From Mongoliitalea lutea (GTDB lineage Bacteria; Bacteroidota; Bacteroidia; Cytophagales; Cyclobacteriaceae), in the NCBI RefSeq assembly GCF_014652135.1, contig NZ_BMYF01000019.1:1-64000 (forward strand): a stretch of DNA of 64,000 bases, given 5' to 3'. This document shows positions 43,442-52,628 of this stretch, piece after piece (the first letter of the stretch is position 1; each line of letters opens with the position of its first letter). Under the pieces are notes generated by a model. That model was not told where the DNA came from. It searched no databases and worked only from the letters and a program-made list of their open reading frames with translations. The translations under genes were made by a program, and so were the position numbers.

Positions 43442-44260
43442 TTATAGTCTTTCCAAGTAGCTGTCCACACTTGCCAAAATCATAGGATCCGTGCTCATGT
43501 TTCTAACTTCCTGAAACTGCTTTTTTGCTTTATTATTTTGCTTAGATTCAAAATAGCTTACGGCTAAGTAAAACTGACCTTGAATATTAGCAGGATGATG
43601 CTTGACCAACTCTTCAAAGCGCTCTACAGCTCTTCTGTGTTGACCAGATTGCATCGATAAGATTCCCATATTGAAAAGGGCATCTTCATTAGTGGGATCT
43701 GCGTCCAATATCTCACGCAACATGGTAATCCCTTGCATTGGATTGGATGAAGAAACATAGGTCATGGCCACTCTTGTTTTCAAATCCGAACGGGTAGGAT
43801 TTTCATCCAGTACTTTATTCAGAAAGAAACGGGTTCTGTCCGCAAGATAAGCAACCTTTTCTTCATTCAATGCAAATGTGTAGGCTTCATAGTAGGCAAT
43901 ACCAGCTTTTTCGAAGCGCTCCAAGGATTGTATCCTGTCCGCAGCTTTATCTAAGAAGTATGCCGCAGAATCAAATTTACCTGCCTGAGAATATAAAGAT
44001 GCAAGCGTATCTGTAAGCGCTGCGAAACGCTCTAAATCATTTTCCTTGTTGAGTTTTTCAGAAATGCGTTGCAATGCTTCCTGCGCCTCGGGGGCAATTG
44101 GGGCATTGTGCAAATCTTCCATACCAGAAGGAGATGAACTGCCTGCTTCTGAAATAGCCGATTCACCATCATCATTTTTGACAATAACTCTAGGCAGTGA
44201 AAACAACAAACCTATAGCAACGACTCCGATAACGATAGCAATGATCTGTGACTTTTTCAT
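43442..44260 (-). CDS. Membrane-anchored TPR protein
   Basis: A 272-residue protein: N-terminal membrane anchor (IIAIVIGVVAIGLLFSLP, 5-22), a charged linker, a helical region ~55-130, and TPR units at about 165-265 (NEDALFNMGILSMQSGQHR, IQGQFYLAVSYFESKQNNK). Acts as a scaffold for protein contacts; partner unknown. It follows the HU gene by 21 nt. Confidence 0.88.
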   Translation of the reverse strand: MKKSQIIAIVIGVVAIGLLFSLPRVIVKNDDGESAISEAGSSSPSGMEDLHNAPIAPEAQEALQRISEKLNKENDLERFAALTDTLASLYSQAGKFDSAAYFLDKAADRIQSLERFEKAGIAYYEAYTFALNEEKVAYLADRTRFFLNKVLDENPTRSDLKTRVAMTYVSSSNPMQGITMLREILDADPTNEDALFNMGILSMQSGQHRRAVERFEELVKHHPANIQGQFYLAVSYFESKQNNKAKKQFQEVRNMSTDPMILASVDSYLERL

Positions 44261-44281
44261 AAGCAGGACTTTTACTCCAAA

Positions 44282-44590
44282 TTAGTCTTGTGGAGCTAGT
44301 TCTTTAATTTTTTTGCTGTTTTTGATTTTCTCAATAAACACTTTGGAAGGCTTGAATGCTGGCACATAGTGCTCATCGATTACAATCGCAGTGTTCTTAG
44401 AAATATTACGTGCAATTTTCTTTGCTCTCTTCTTATTGATGAAGCTTCCGAAACCTCTCACGTAAATATTTTCTCCTTCTGCCATGGAATCTTTTACCAC
44501 TTTGAAGAACGCCTCAACTGTCTGAGTCACATCGTCTTTCTGGATTCCAGTTTTTTCCGAAATCTTGGTGATTACTTCTGCTTTAGTCAC
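44282..44590 (-). CDS. HU/IHF-family DNA-binding protein
   Basis: A 102-residue nucleoid protein. The start is GTG 44590 (TKAEVITKISEKTG), which matches the family; the longer reading to 44641 adds 17 unrelated residues. Motifs: VEAFFKVVKDSM, IYVRGFGSFINKKRA and the beta-arm ARNISKNTAIVI, with PAFKPSK after it and an extended C-terminal tail. It starts the operon and is divergent from mutY with 160 bp between the chosen starts. Confidence 0.94.
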   Translation of the reverse strand: MTKAEVITKISEKTGIQKDDVTQTVEAFFKVVKDSMAEGENIYVRGFGSFINKKRAKKIARNISKNTAIVIDEHYVPAFKPSKVFIEKIKNSKKIKELAPQD

Positions 44591-44750
44591 TGTTGTTGAA
44601 TTTAAATTATTATCGAATAAGCTTAACCAGCTATTAACCAACTATTTTTGGGACTGCAAATTTAAAGGAAGCAATTCAATATAAAAACAAAAAGCCCAAA
44701 ATTAGATTGAATTGTTTAACATTATCTTCACATCAAACAAACGTATCGCC

Positions 44751-45824
44751 TTGAGTACAAACGCCTTTGCACACAATATTCTCCAATGGTTTGAGACCAA
44801 TAAGCGGGATTTACCATGGAGAAACACTAAAAACCCATACATCATTTGGTTATCTGAGATCATTTTACAGCAAACAAGAGTGGCTCAAGGGCTACCTTAT
44901 TTTGAAAAATTTTTAGCCAATTACCCAACAGTAGAGGACTTGGCAGCAGCTCCCAGTGAAGAAATCATGCGCTTATGGCAAGGATTAGGATATTATTCCC
45001 GTGCTAGAAACCTCCACTTTTGTGCCCAGCAAGTGGTAAACGAATACGGAGGAAGCTTTCCTACTAGCTACAAAGAATTGCTGAAACTAAAAGGCGTGGG
45101 TAGTTACACTGCAGCAGCCATTGCCTCGTTTGCTTTTGATGAGCCCGTTGCGGTGGTCGACGGAAATGTATTTAGAGTGCTTGCCAGGTATTTTGGAATT
45201 GCTACAGATATTGCTAGCCATGCAGGCAAGAAAGAGTTTGAAGTCTTAGCCAATGAAGTACTTCCTCCAAGCAAAGCGGGAAGTTACAATCAGGCAATTA
45301 TGGAATTTGGAGCACTGCATTGTACGCCTAACAAACCAAATTGCGACACTTGTCCGCTCGTGCGATCTTGTGTGGCCTTTACCAACAATTTGGTCCAAGA
45401 CCTGCCTGTCAAAATAAATAAAGTGAAAATAAAGGAGCGATATTTTCAATACTATCAAATCACTTGCGGAGATCAGGTAATTATTCGTCAAAGAGGGCCA
45501 AAAGATATTTGGGAGGGATTATTTGAATTTCCTTTGGTAGAAACTAATCAAAAAGAGGAGCTTCAACTTACTAATAAAGGAATTTTAGAAGACTTAGAAA
45601 TTATTCCGACACAAGTTGTCCATGATTCTTCACAAGTATTCAAACATATCCTGTCACATCAAAGAATTTTTGCCAACTTTGTGAGGTTCGAATTTGAAAA
45701 AGCGCATGAGGAGCAGCTGAAACAGTGGGCCCATGCACAAAATTGGCAGTTGGTATCAAACGAGACTTTTGAAAACTTAGGAAAGTCCCGATTGATTTTA
45801 AGGTATTTGAACGGTGAGGAATAA
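44751..45824 (+). CDS. mutY: A/G-specific adenine DNA glycosylase
   Basis: A 357-residue base-excision enzyme removing A opposite 8-oxoG. No ATG starts the frame near its N-terminus; TTG 44751 (STNAFAHNILQWFE) best fits the family. Motifs: catalytic Glu in SEIILQQTRVAQG, the HhH LKGVGSYTAAAIASFAF, catalytic Asp in AVVDGNVFRVLAR, the [4Fe-4S] cysteines in HCTPNKPNCDTCPLVRSC, and a C-terminal NUDIX-like 8-oxoG-recognition domain. Followed by ssb, then gldE. Confidence 0.95.
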   Translation: MSTNAFAHNILQWFETNKRDLPWRNTKNPYIIWLSEIILQQTRVAQGLPYFEKFLANYPTVEDLAAAPSEEIMRLWQGLGYYSRARNLHFCAQQVVNEYGGSFPTSYKELLKLKGVGSYTAAAIASFAFDEPVAVVDGNVFRVLARYFGIATDIASHAGKKEFEVLANEVLPPSKAGSYNQAIMEFGALHCTPNKPNCDTCPLVRSCVAFTNNLVQDLPVKINKVKIKERYFQYYQITCGDQVIIRQRGPKDIWEGLFEFPLVETNQKEELQLTNKGILEDLEIIPTQVVHDSSQVFKHILSHQRIFANFVRFEFEKAHEEQLKQWAHAQNWQLVSNETFENLGKSRLILRYLNGEE

Positions 45825-45875
45825 TCCGTATATTTTAGGGATTCATTTTTGTTAAACATTTAAACAATTGAAACG

Positions 45876-46331
45876 ATGGCAGGAGTAAACAAAGTTATTT
45901 TGGTTGGCAACTTGGGTTCAGACCCAGAAGTGAGGCATTTGGAAGGCGACAAAGTAGTTGCTAATGTAAGTTTGGCCACTACCGAGAGTTACAAAGACCG
46001 CAGTGGTAACCGTATTGACAATACCGAGTGGCATGATTTGGAGCTTTGGGACGGTTTGGCCAAGATTGCAGAATCTTATTTAAAAAAAGGAAGCAAAATC
46101 TATGTAGAGGGGAAAATAAAAACCGATACTTGGCAGGATGAGCAGGGAAATAACAGAAGAAAAGTACGTATCAGGGTTTTAAATATGACCATGCTTGACT
46201 CCAGACAAGATGGAGGAGGAGCTCCCGCTCAATCAGGTGGCTACCAACAAAGTCAGCCTCAAAATAGACCTATGCAGCCGGCATCTTCTGCACCAGAACC
46301 GCTTCAGGAGGACGATGATTTACCATTCTAA
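45876..46331 (+). CDS. ssb: Single-stranded DNA-binding protein
   Basis: A 151-residue protein with OB fold (NKVILVGNLGSDPEVRHLE, WHDLELWDGLAKIAESYLKK, IYVEGKIKTDTWQD), a Gln/Pro/Gly-rich linker (118-142) and an acidic C-terminal tip EDDDLPF that recruits partner proteins. It starts 51 nt after mutY. Confidence 0.97.
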   Translation: MAGVNKVILVGNLGSDPEVRHLEGDKVVANVSLATTESYKDRSGNRIDNTEWHDLELWDGLAKIAESYLKKGSKIYVEGKIKTDTWQDEQGNNRRKVRIRVLNMTMLDSRQDGGGAPAQSGGYQQSQPQNRPMQPASSAPEPLQEDDDLPF

Positions 46332-46340
46332 GCTTAAGGG

Positions 46341-46373
46341 TTTGAACTTTTGCTTTTTATTTGCTTAATTTTG
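46341..46373 (+). promoter_or_regulatory. Candidate promoter of gldE
   Basis: TTTG (46341-46344) and TAATTTTG (46366-46373), 21 bp between, match the Bacteroidota -33/-7 pair and precede the gldE ATG by 22 nt. Confidence 0.55.
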
Positions 46374-46395
46374 CAAATATCAATTTTGAATTTAG

Positions 46396-47745
46396 ATGGA
46401 CGACCCATACCCGAGTCTTTTGTCGCTAGTTGAAACTGTACATGTTTCAACTAGCTACCTTTTGATAAATGGCTTGATTTTTATCCTGCTATTAATCTCT
46501 TCTGGCTTAGTATCAGGTTCTGAAGTCGCCTTTTTTTCTTTAGATGCTGATGATGTAGATGAGCTACAAAAAGAGCAGCATCCAAGTTATCCAACAGCAA
46601 AAAAACTTATTGAAGCTCCCAAGAAGCTATTGAGTACCATATTAATTCTCAATAATCTGATCAATATTGCGTTAGTTACCTTGACAACTTTTTTTGTTTG
46701 GGATTTATTTGGGACTGATGCCAAGGGAATTGCAATACTCTTAGGACAAACGATCGGTGTAACTTTCTGTATTGTATTCTTTGGTGAAATTGTACCAAAG
46801 GTGTATGCTACGAAGGCCAAAAAGGAATTTTCACTTTTGATGGCGCCAGCACTTACTATTGCATCCAAACTTTTAAGTCCTCTATCATTCCTTTTAATGA
46901 GGTTCAGTGATATAATCGAACGCAGGATAGAAAAAAAAGGCTATGCGCTTTCCGTGGATGAATTGAATCAGGCTTTGGAGATCACAAGTGAAGAAAGCAC
47001 CGAAAGCGAAAAAGACATCTTAAAAGGCATTGTAAATTTTGGCACGTTGACCGTGAAGCAGGTAATGCATTCCCGAATGGAAATCACTGCCGTGGAGATC
47101 GATACCGATTTTCATGAATTGATGGATAAAATCAATAAATCAGGCTACTCCAGAATTCCTGTTTATCGAGAAACGATCGATAATGTGGAAGGCATTCTCT
47201 ATATCAAGGACCTACTTCCCTATATTGAGAAGGATGAATTTTTCGAATGGCAGAAACTGTTACGGAAAAGCTTCTTCATCCCAGAAAATAAAAAGGTAGA
47301 TACCCTTCTTAAGGATTTTCAAAAAAAGCGAGTCCACATGGCAATAGTTGTGGATGAGTATGGAGGTACTTCCGGACTTGTAACCTTGGAAGATTTGATT
47401 GAAGAAATTATTGGAGAAATCAACGATGAATTTGATGATCCAGAAGATTTTTATTTCAAAGAGATTGACAGCAACACCTTTATATTTGAAGGCAAAGTTT
47501 CCTTGAATGATTTCTGCAAAAAGTTAGATTTGGACCAAGGGATATTTGATGAAGTTAAAGGAGAAAGTGAATCGCTTGGAGGCTTGTTGTTAGAATTAAA
47601 CGCCAATCTCCCAAAAAATGGCTCCAAAATTCAGTTTGAAACTTTTGAGTTCACCATCCTTGCTGTAGATACTAAAAGAATCAAAAAGGTTAAAGTGTCT
47701 ATGCTGGACAAGTACCCGGATAAATTAGGGAATTACGAAGATTAA
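46396..47745 (+). CDS. gldE: GldE-like CNNM/CBS transporter-associated protein
   Basis: A 449-residue inner membrane protein: DUF21/CNNM domain (about 25-205, SGSEVAFFSLDADDVDELQ; LSTILILNNLINIALVTLTT), two CBS domains (~215-345, MHSRMEITAVEIDTDFHELM; VHMAIVVDEYGGTSGLVTLE) and a CorC/HlyC C-terminal domain (~360-440). This architecture and the mutY-ssb-gldE order are those of GldE, needed for gliding in F. johnsoniae. GldE shares structure with Mg2+/Co2+ efflux proteins; the direct function is unsettled. No gldD follows. Confidence 0.88.
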   Translation: MDDPYPSLLSLVETVHVSTSYLLINGLIFILLLISSGLVSGSEVAFFSLDADDVDELQKEQHPSYPTAKKLIEAPKKLLSTILILNNLINIALVTLTTFFVWDLFGTDAKGIAILLGQTIGVTFCIVFFGEIVPKVYATKAKKEFSLLMAPALTIASKLLSPLSFLLMRFSDIIERRIEKKGYALSVDELNQALEITSEESTESEKDILKGIVNFGTLTVKQVMHSRMEITAVEIDTDFHELMDKINKSGYSRIPVYRETIDNVEGILYIKDLLPYIEKDEFFEWQKLLRKSFFIPENKKVDTLLKDFQKKRVHMAIVVDEYGGTSGLVTLEDLIEEIIGEINDEFDDPEDFYFKEIDSNTFIFEGKVSLNDFCKKLDLDQGIFDEVKGESESLGGLLLELNANLPKNGSKIQFETFEFTILAVDTKRIKKVKVSMLDKYPDKLGNYED

Positions 47746-48139
47746 CAAACTATACTGATTTTGTAAAAACTCCGATTTACCAAATTTAATTTTAGAAGTT
47801 GATTTTTTAACCCTTGTGAAAGCAATGCTTTATAGGAAGTCAGAATTAAAAAATTTTTATGATTTCGAAAAAAATTTCTTTAAACCATTTTTTACGATTC
47901 AATCACAATTTTTTGAATATCAACATCAAAATTAAACCAGTATATGCTGTTGTAACATAAATTTACTCGATATGGGTTGAATTATAAGACTAATTTGATT
48001 TTTTCTATTTATCAATCGAAAGTCTATTTTGATGAATAAGCCGTATCAAATAGGATATTTGGTTAACTAGATTTTAAAAAAAGTAATTTTTTTTGTATTT
48101 TTTGCAACCAAATTAAAGAAACCTATTAAATATTCTGTG
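47746..48139. other. AT-rich region upstream of gltB
   Basis: 394 bp without a gene. Only the gltB promoter is expected: TATTTTTTG (48096-48104) is one base longer than TAnnTTTG and lies 35 nt before ATG 48140. No terminator for gldE with a clear stem was found and no tRNA or riboswitch was recognised. Confidence 0.5.
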
Positions 48140-51100
48140 ATGAGTAAAGGATTATACGATGAAGCATTTGAACATGACGCCTGTGGCATAGGGGCGGTTG
48201 TGAACGTGAAGGGGGAGGCATCACATGAGACCATCAGCGATGCATTATTTATGCTCAGCAACATGGAACACCGAGGTGGTCGGGGCAGTGACCCTAAAAC
48301 CGGTGATGGCGCTGGCATCCTCATTCAAATTCCACATAACTTTCTTAAGGAAATCTGTAAAAGAGGAGGAATTGAGCTACCCGAAAAAGGAAGTTATGGA
48401 GTAGGGATGACTTTTTTCCCAAAGAACAAACAACTCTACAAAAAATCAAAAGCACAACTCAATGCCATACTTGAAGAATTAGATTTCAAGCTACTAGGTT
48501 ATCGGGAAGTTCCGGTAGATGAGACTGTCCCTGGTTCGGGAGCGCTGGATGTGATGCCAAACATTGAAATGGTATTTGTCAGCCATAAAAATGGCTTGCA
48601 GGATATCGATCTAGAGCGCAAGCTTTATGTATTAAGAAATTATGCGACCAAAACGATCAACTCCAGTATTCCTGGGGTTAACTCATCGTTTTATTTTGCG
48701 AGCTTCAGTTCGGAGACACTTATATATAAAGGCCAGTTAAGAACTGATCAGGTATTACCTTTTTATAAGGACCTTCAAAACAAGCATATCAGCTCCGCTT
48801 TGGCCGTAGTGCATTCCCGGTTTTCTACCAATACCTTTCCTAATTGGCGATTGGCACAACCCTTCCGTTACCTCTCCCACAATGGAGAGATCAATACTAT
48901 CCGTGGAAATCTCAACAAAATGAAATCCAAGGAAACGCTTATGCGATCGGTACATTTCTCAGATGATGAGCTTTCCAAATTACTCCCCATCACCAACAAG
49001 CATAATTCTGACTCGGCCAACTTAGATGCTATGGTAGAATTGTTGACCTTAAGTGGTCGGCCGCTTCCGCATGTGATGATGATGCTCGTGCCAGAAGCTT
49101 GGCAGGACAATCAATTGATGGATAAAGAGCGGAAAGCATTCTATAAGTTCCATGCAGCATTAGTAGAACCTTGGGATGGTCCGGCGGCATTGCTGTTTAC
49201 AGATGGAAAATCGCTGGGAGCCACCTTGGATAGAAATGGATTGCGCCCATTGAGATATTTTATCACCAAAGATGATCGTCTGATCTTATCTTCTGAAGCT
49301 GGTGCTTTACCTATCCGCGAAGCAAGTATTGTGGAAAAAGGAAGGATCAGTCCAGGTAAAATGTTGATGGCTGATTTGGTCAATGGCAAAATTTTATTTG
49401 ATGATGAGATCAAAAAGAGCATTTGCGACAATAAGCCCTATGAGAAATGGGTCAATGAAGAGCGCTTAAAGCTCCGGTTAATGCCAGATCCTAAAAAATT
49501 GGAACATCCCTACTCCATTGAAAACCTCAAGAAGCGTCAGACAATCTTTGGATATACTTCTGAAGAAATCAAGGTTGTATTATCCCCTATGGGTGATACC
49601 GCTTATGAGGCAATCGGTTCTATGGGTGCGGATACTCCGTTGGCTGTGTTGTCCAAACAAAGCCAGCATATATCTAATTACTTCAAACAGCTTTTTGCCC
49701 AAGTAAGTAACCCTCCAATTGATCCGATTCGGGAACGGTTAGTGATGTCTTTGTTTACCCGAATTGGAGAAAGTCACAATATTTTGGCAGAAACGCCCCG
49801 TCATACCCGACAGATTCATATTTCCCAGCCAGTATTGCTCAATGAGGACCTAGAGAAACTCAAACATCTGGAGGAACATGGATACAGAGCTGTGACTTTA
49901 ACCTCCCATTTTGAAGCGAATCATGAACCTGGTAGCTTGCTGACATCATTAAATAACTTATGCAAAGAAGCAGAAGGCGCCATCTATGCAGGAAAAAATA
50001 TTATCATCATTTCCGATAGAAATTCAACGGAGCAAAAAGCACCGATTCCTTCCTTATTGGCTATTGGTGCCGTACATCATCACTTAGTGAAGAAAAAGCT
50101 GCGTACCCGAGCAGGGTTGGTATTGGAATCAGGAGATATCCGAGAAACACACCATTTTGCAACAGCAATCGGGTATGGAGCTTCCGCCATCAACCCTTAC
50201 TTGGCACTGGAAACCTTAGCTGATTTGAATGAGCGTGGTTTGCTTACCAAAATGCTCGATCAAAAACAACTTTTCAAAAACTACCAAGATGCTCTGGGTA
50301 AAGGCTTATTGAAGGTATTATCCAAAATGGGTATCAGTACCTTACAATCTTACCAAGGAGCACAAATTTTTGAGGCAATCGGCTTGGGTCCAGAGGTAAT
50401 AGACAGATGCTTCAAAGGTACGATCAGTAGAATCTCCGGTATTTCTTTTGATGAACTGGCGGAGGAAGTGTTGATTCGCCATCAAGCTGCCCATGAGACA
50501 CAAAGCACTGTACTAGAAACGGGCGGGGTATACCAATGGAAGCGAAGAGGTGAAAAACACTTATTCAATCCAGAAACCATCCATTTACTTCAAAAGTCTA
50601 CCCGATTGGGAGATTATGAGCTCTACAAAAAATTCGCTCAAAAAATCAATGAACAAACAAAGGATGCGCTAACACTTCGCGGACTGTTTGAATTCAAAAA
50701 ACGGATTTCAATCCCACTAGAAGAAGTAGAACCTGAAGAAGAAATTCTGAAGCGCTTTGCCACAGGAGCTATGTCTTTTGGTTCGATCTCACATGAAGCA
50801 CACGCTACGTTGGCTATAGCCATGAACAGAATCGGTGCAAAATCCAACAGTGGGGAAGGTGGGGAAGATGAGATCCGATTCAAAAGAAAGGAAAATGGTG
50901 ATTGGGAGCGTTCGGCCATTAAGCAAGTTGCCTCCGGTAGATTTGGGGTAACTTCCAACTACTTGACTAACGCTGAAGAATTACAGATTAAAATGGCTCA
51001 AGGTGCCAAGCCTGGAGAAGGCGGACAGTTGCCAGGCCATAAAGTAGATGACTGGATCGGGAGAGTGAGACATTCGACACCGGGTGTGGGATTGATATCC

Positions 51101-52627
51101 CCTCCACCTCATCACGATATTTATTCGATTGAAGATTTGGCTCAGCTGATCTATGACCTAAAAAATGCTAATCGCAGAGCCCGCATCAATGTAAAATTAG
51201 TATCACAAGCAGGTGTAGGAACGGTTGCAGCAGGTGTAGCCAAAGCACAGGCAGATGTGATTTTGATTTCCGGTGCGGATGGAGGTACAGGTGCATCTCC
51301 TTTGAGTTCTATTCGACATGCAGGCTTACCTTGGGAACTTGGTCTTTCTGAAGCCCACCAAACGCTGGTAAAAAATAACCTGAGGAGCCGTGTGGTCTTA
51401 CAGACCGATGGGCAACTACGAACAGGTAGGGATATAGCCATTGCAACTTTATTGGGAGCAGAAGAATGGGGGATCTCTACAGGAGCCTTGGTTGTGGAAG
51501 GATGTATCATGATGCGTAAATGCCATCTCAACACTTGTCCGGTAGGGATTGCTACGCAGGACCCTGAGTTAAGAAAATTATTCACGGGTGATCCAGATCA
51601 TGTCGTGAATTATTTCAAATTCTTGGTTCAAGACCTTCGTGAAATCATGGCCTCACTAGGTTTCCGAACTGTGGACGAAATGGTCGGACAGTCGGATGTC
51701 TTGAAAACAGGCCACATGGATCATTGGAAGTGGGATAAACTAGATCTGTCCCCTATTTTCCATAAAGTAGAGGTTCCTGATCATGTAGGCATCCACAAGC
51801 AGATTGATCAAGAGTTTGAATTGAAAAAAATCTTGGATAGGAAGCTATTAGAAGCGGCTATTCCAGCTTTGGAGCAAGCCAATCCTGTTCAAGGAAGTTT
51901 TAAAATAAAAAATACAGACCGAACAGTAGGCGCAATGCTCTCCAATGAGATTTCAAAAATCTACGGAAGTCCGGGCTTACCAGAAGATACCATCCATTTT
52001 CAGTTTACTGGATCGGCAGGACAGACGTTTGGTGGTTTCTTAACCAAAGGTGTGACTTTCGAACTGGAAGGTGAATCCAATGACTATTTTGGTAAGGGAT
52101 TATCAGGAGGCAAGTTGATCGTATATCCTAGTAGGAATGCCTCTTTTGTACCCCATGAAAATATCATCATCGGTAACGTAGCATTCTACGGGGCCACTTC
52201 AGGCGAAGCCTATATCAACGGAAAAGGTGGAGAGCGTTTTTGTGTGAGAAATTCCGGCGTACAAGCCGTGATAGAAGGTATCGGAGATCATGGCTGCGAG
52301 TATATGACAGGTGGACTTGTGATCAACTTAGGTGAAATCGGTAGAAACTTTGCTGCCGGTATGAGCGGAGGTATAGCATATATACTCAAGGAGTACGAAT
52401 ACCTCATCAATACAGAGATGGTGGACTTGGATCCTTTGAATGAAGATGATTTTGTTACCATCAAATCCAAATTGCAGGTACATCAGCAGCTGACTGCTAG
52501 TAGCTTGGCCACTGAATTCTTGGATCACTGGAGCGAGTACAAGGAAAAATTCATCAAGGTAATTCCAAGGGATTACAAAGAGGTATTACGAAAAAAAGCA
52601 TTAGAAAAAACTTCAACATTGGTATAA
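48140..52627 (+). CDS. gltB: Glutamate synthase, large (alpha) subunit
   Basis: A 1495-residue enzyme starting at ATG 48140. The N-terminal nucleophile Cys15 (EHDACGIGA) follows a short propeptide and starts the glutamine amidotransferase domain; then the central domain, and the FMN/2-oxoglutarate domain from about 830 (FATGAMSFGSISHEAHATLA, NSGEGGEDE, LPGHKVDDWIGRVRHSTPG) with the [3Fe-4S] motif CIMMRKCHLNTCPVG, and the GXGXG beta-helix domain at the end. It moves ammonia from Gln to 2-oxoglutarate. gltD starts 1 nt after the stop. Confidence 0.98.
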   Translation: MSKGLYDEAFEHDACGIGAVVNVKGEASHETISDALFMLSNMEHRGGRGSDPKTGDGAGILIQIPHNFLKEICKRGGIELPEKGSYGVGMTFFPKNKQLYKKSKAQLNAILEELDFKLLGYREVPVDETVPGSGALDVMPNIEMVFVSHKNGLQDIDLERKLYVLRNYATKTINSSIPGVNSSFYFASFSSETLIYKGQLRTDQVLPFYKDLQNKHISSALAVVHSRFSTNTFPNWRLAQPFRYLSHNGEINTIRGNLNKMKSKETLMRSVHFSDDELSKLLPITNKHNSDSANLDAMVELLTLSGRPLPHVMMMLVPEAWQDNQLMDKERKAFYKFHAALVEPWDGPAALLFTDGKSLGATLDRNGLRPLRYFITKDDRLILSSEAGALPIREASIVEKGRISPGKMLMADLVNGKILFDDEIKKSICDNKPYEKWVNEERLKLRLMPDPKKLEHPYSIENLKKRQTIFGYTSEEIKVVLSPMGDTAYEAIGSMGADTPLAVLSKQSQHISNYFKQLFAQVSNPPIDPIRERLVMSLFTRIGESHNILAETPRHTRQIHISQPVLLNEDLEKLKHLEEHGYRAVTLTSHFEANHEPGSLLTSLNNLCKEAEGAIYAGKNIIIISDRNSTEQKAPIPSLLAIGAVHHHLVKKKLRTRAGLVLESGDIRETHHFATAIGYGASAINPYLALETLADLNERGLLTKMLDQKQLFKNYQDALGKGLLKVLSKMGISTLQSYQGAQIFEAIGLGPEVIDRCFKGTISRISGISFDELAEEVLIRHQAAHETQSTVLETGGVYQWKRRGEKHLFNPETIHLLQKSTRLGDYELYKKFAQKINEQTKDALTLRGLFEFKKRISIPLEEVEPEEEILKRFATGAMSFGSISHEAHATLAIAMNRIGAKSNSGEGGEDEIRFKRKENGDWERSAIKQVASGRFGVTSNYLTNAEELQIKMAQGAKPGEGGQLPGHKVDDWIGRVRHSTPGVGLISPPPHHDIYSIEDLAQLIYDLKNANRRARINVKLVSQAGVGTVAAGVAKAQADVILISGADGGTGASPLSSIRHAGLPWELGLSEAHQTLVKNNLRSRVVLQTDGQLRTGRDIAIATLLGAEEWGISTGALVVEGCIMMRKCHLNTCPVGIATQDPELRKLFTGDPDHVVNYFKFLVQDLREIMASLGFRTVDEMVGQSDVLKTGHMDHWKWDKLDLSPIFHKVEVPDHVGIHKQIDQEFELKKILDRKLLEAAIPALEQANPVQGSFKIKNTDRTVGAMLSNEISKIYGSPGLPEDTIHFQFTGSAGQTFGGFLTKGVTFELEGESNDYFGKGLSGGKLIVYPSRNASFVPHENIIIGNVAFYGATSGEAYINGKGGERFCVRNSGVQAVIEGIGDHGCEYMTGGLVINLGEIGRNFAAGMSGGIAYILKEYEYLINTEMVDLDPLNEDDFVTIKSKLQVHQQLTASSLATEFLDHWSEYKEKFIKVIPRDYKEVLRKKALEKTSTLV

Positions 52628-52628
52628 G

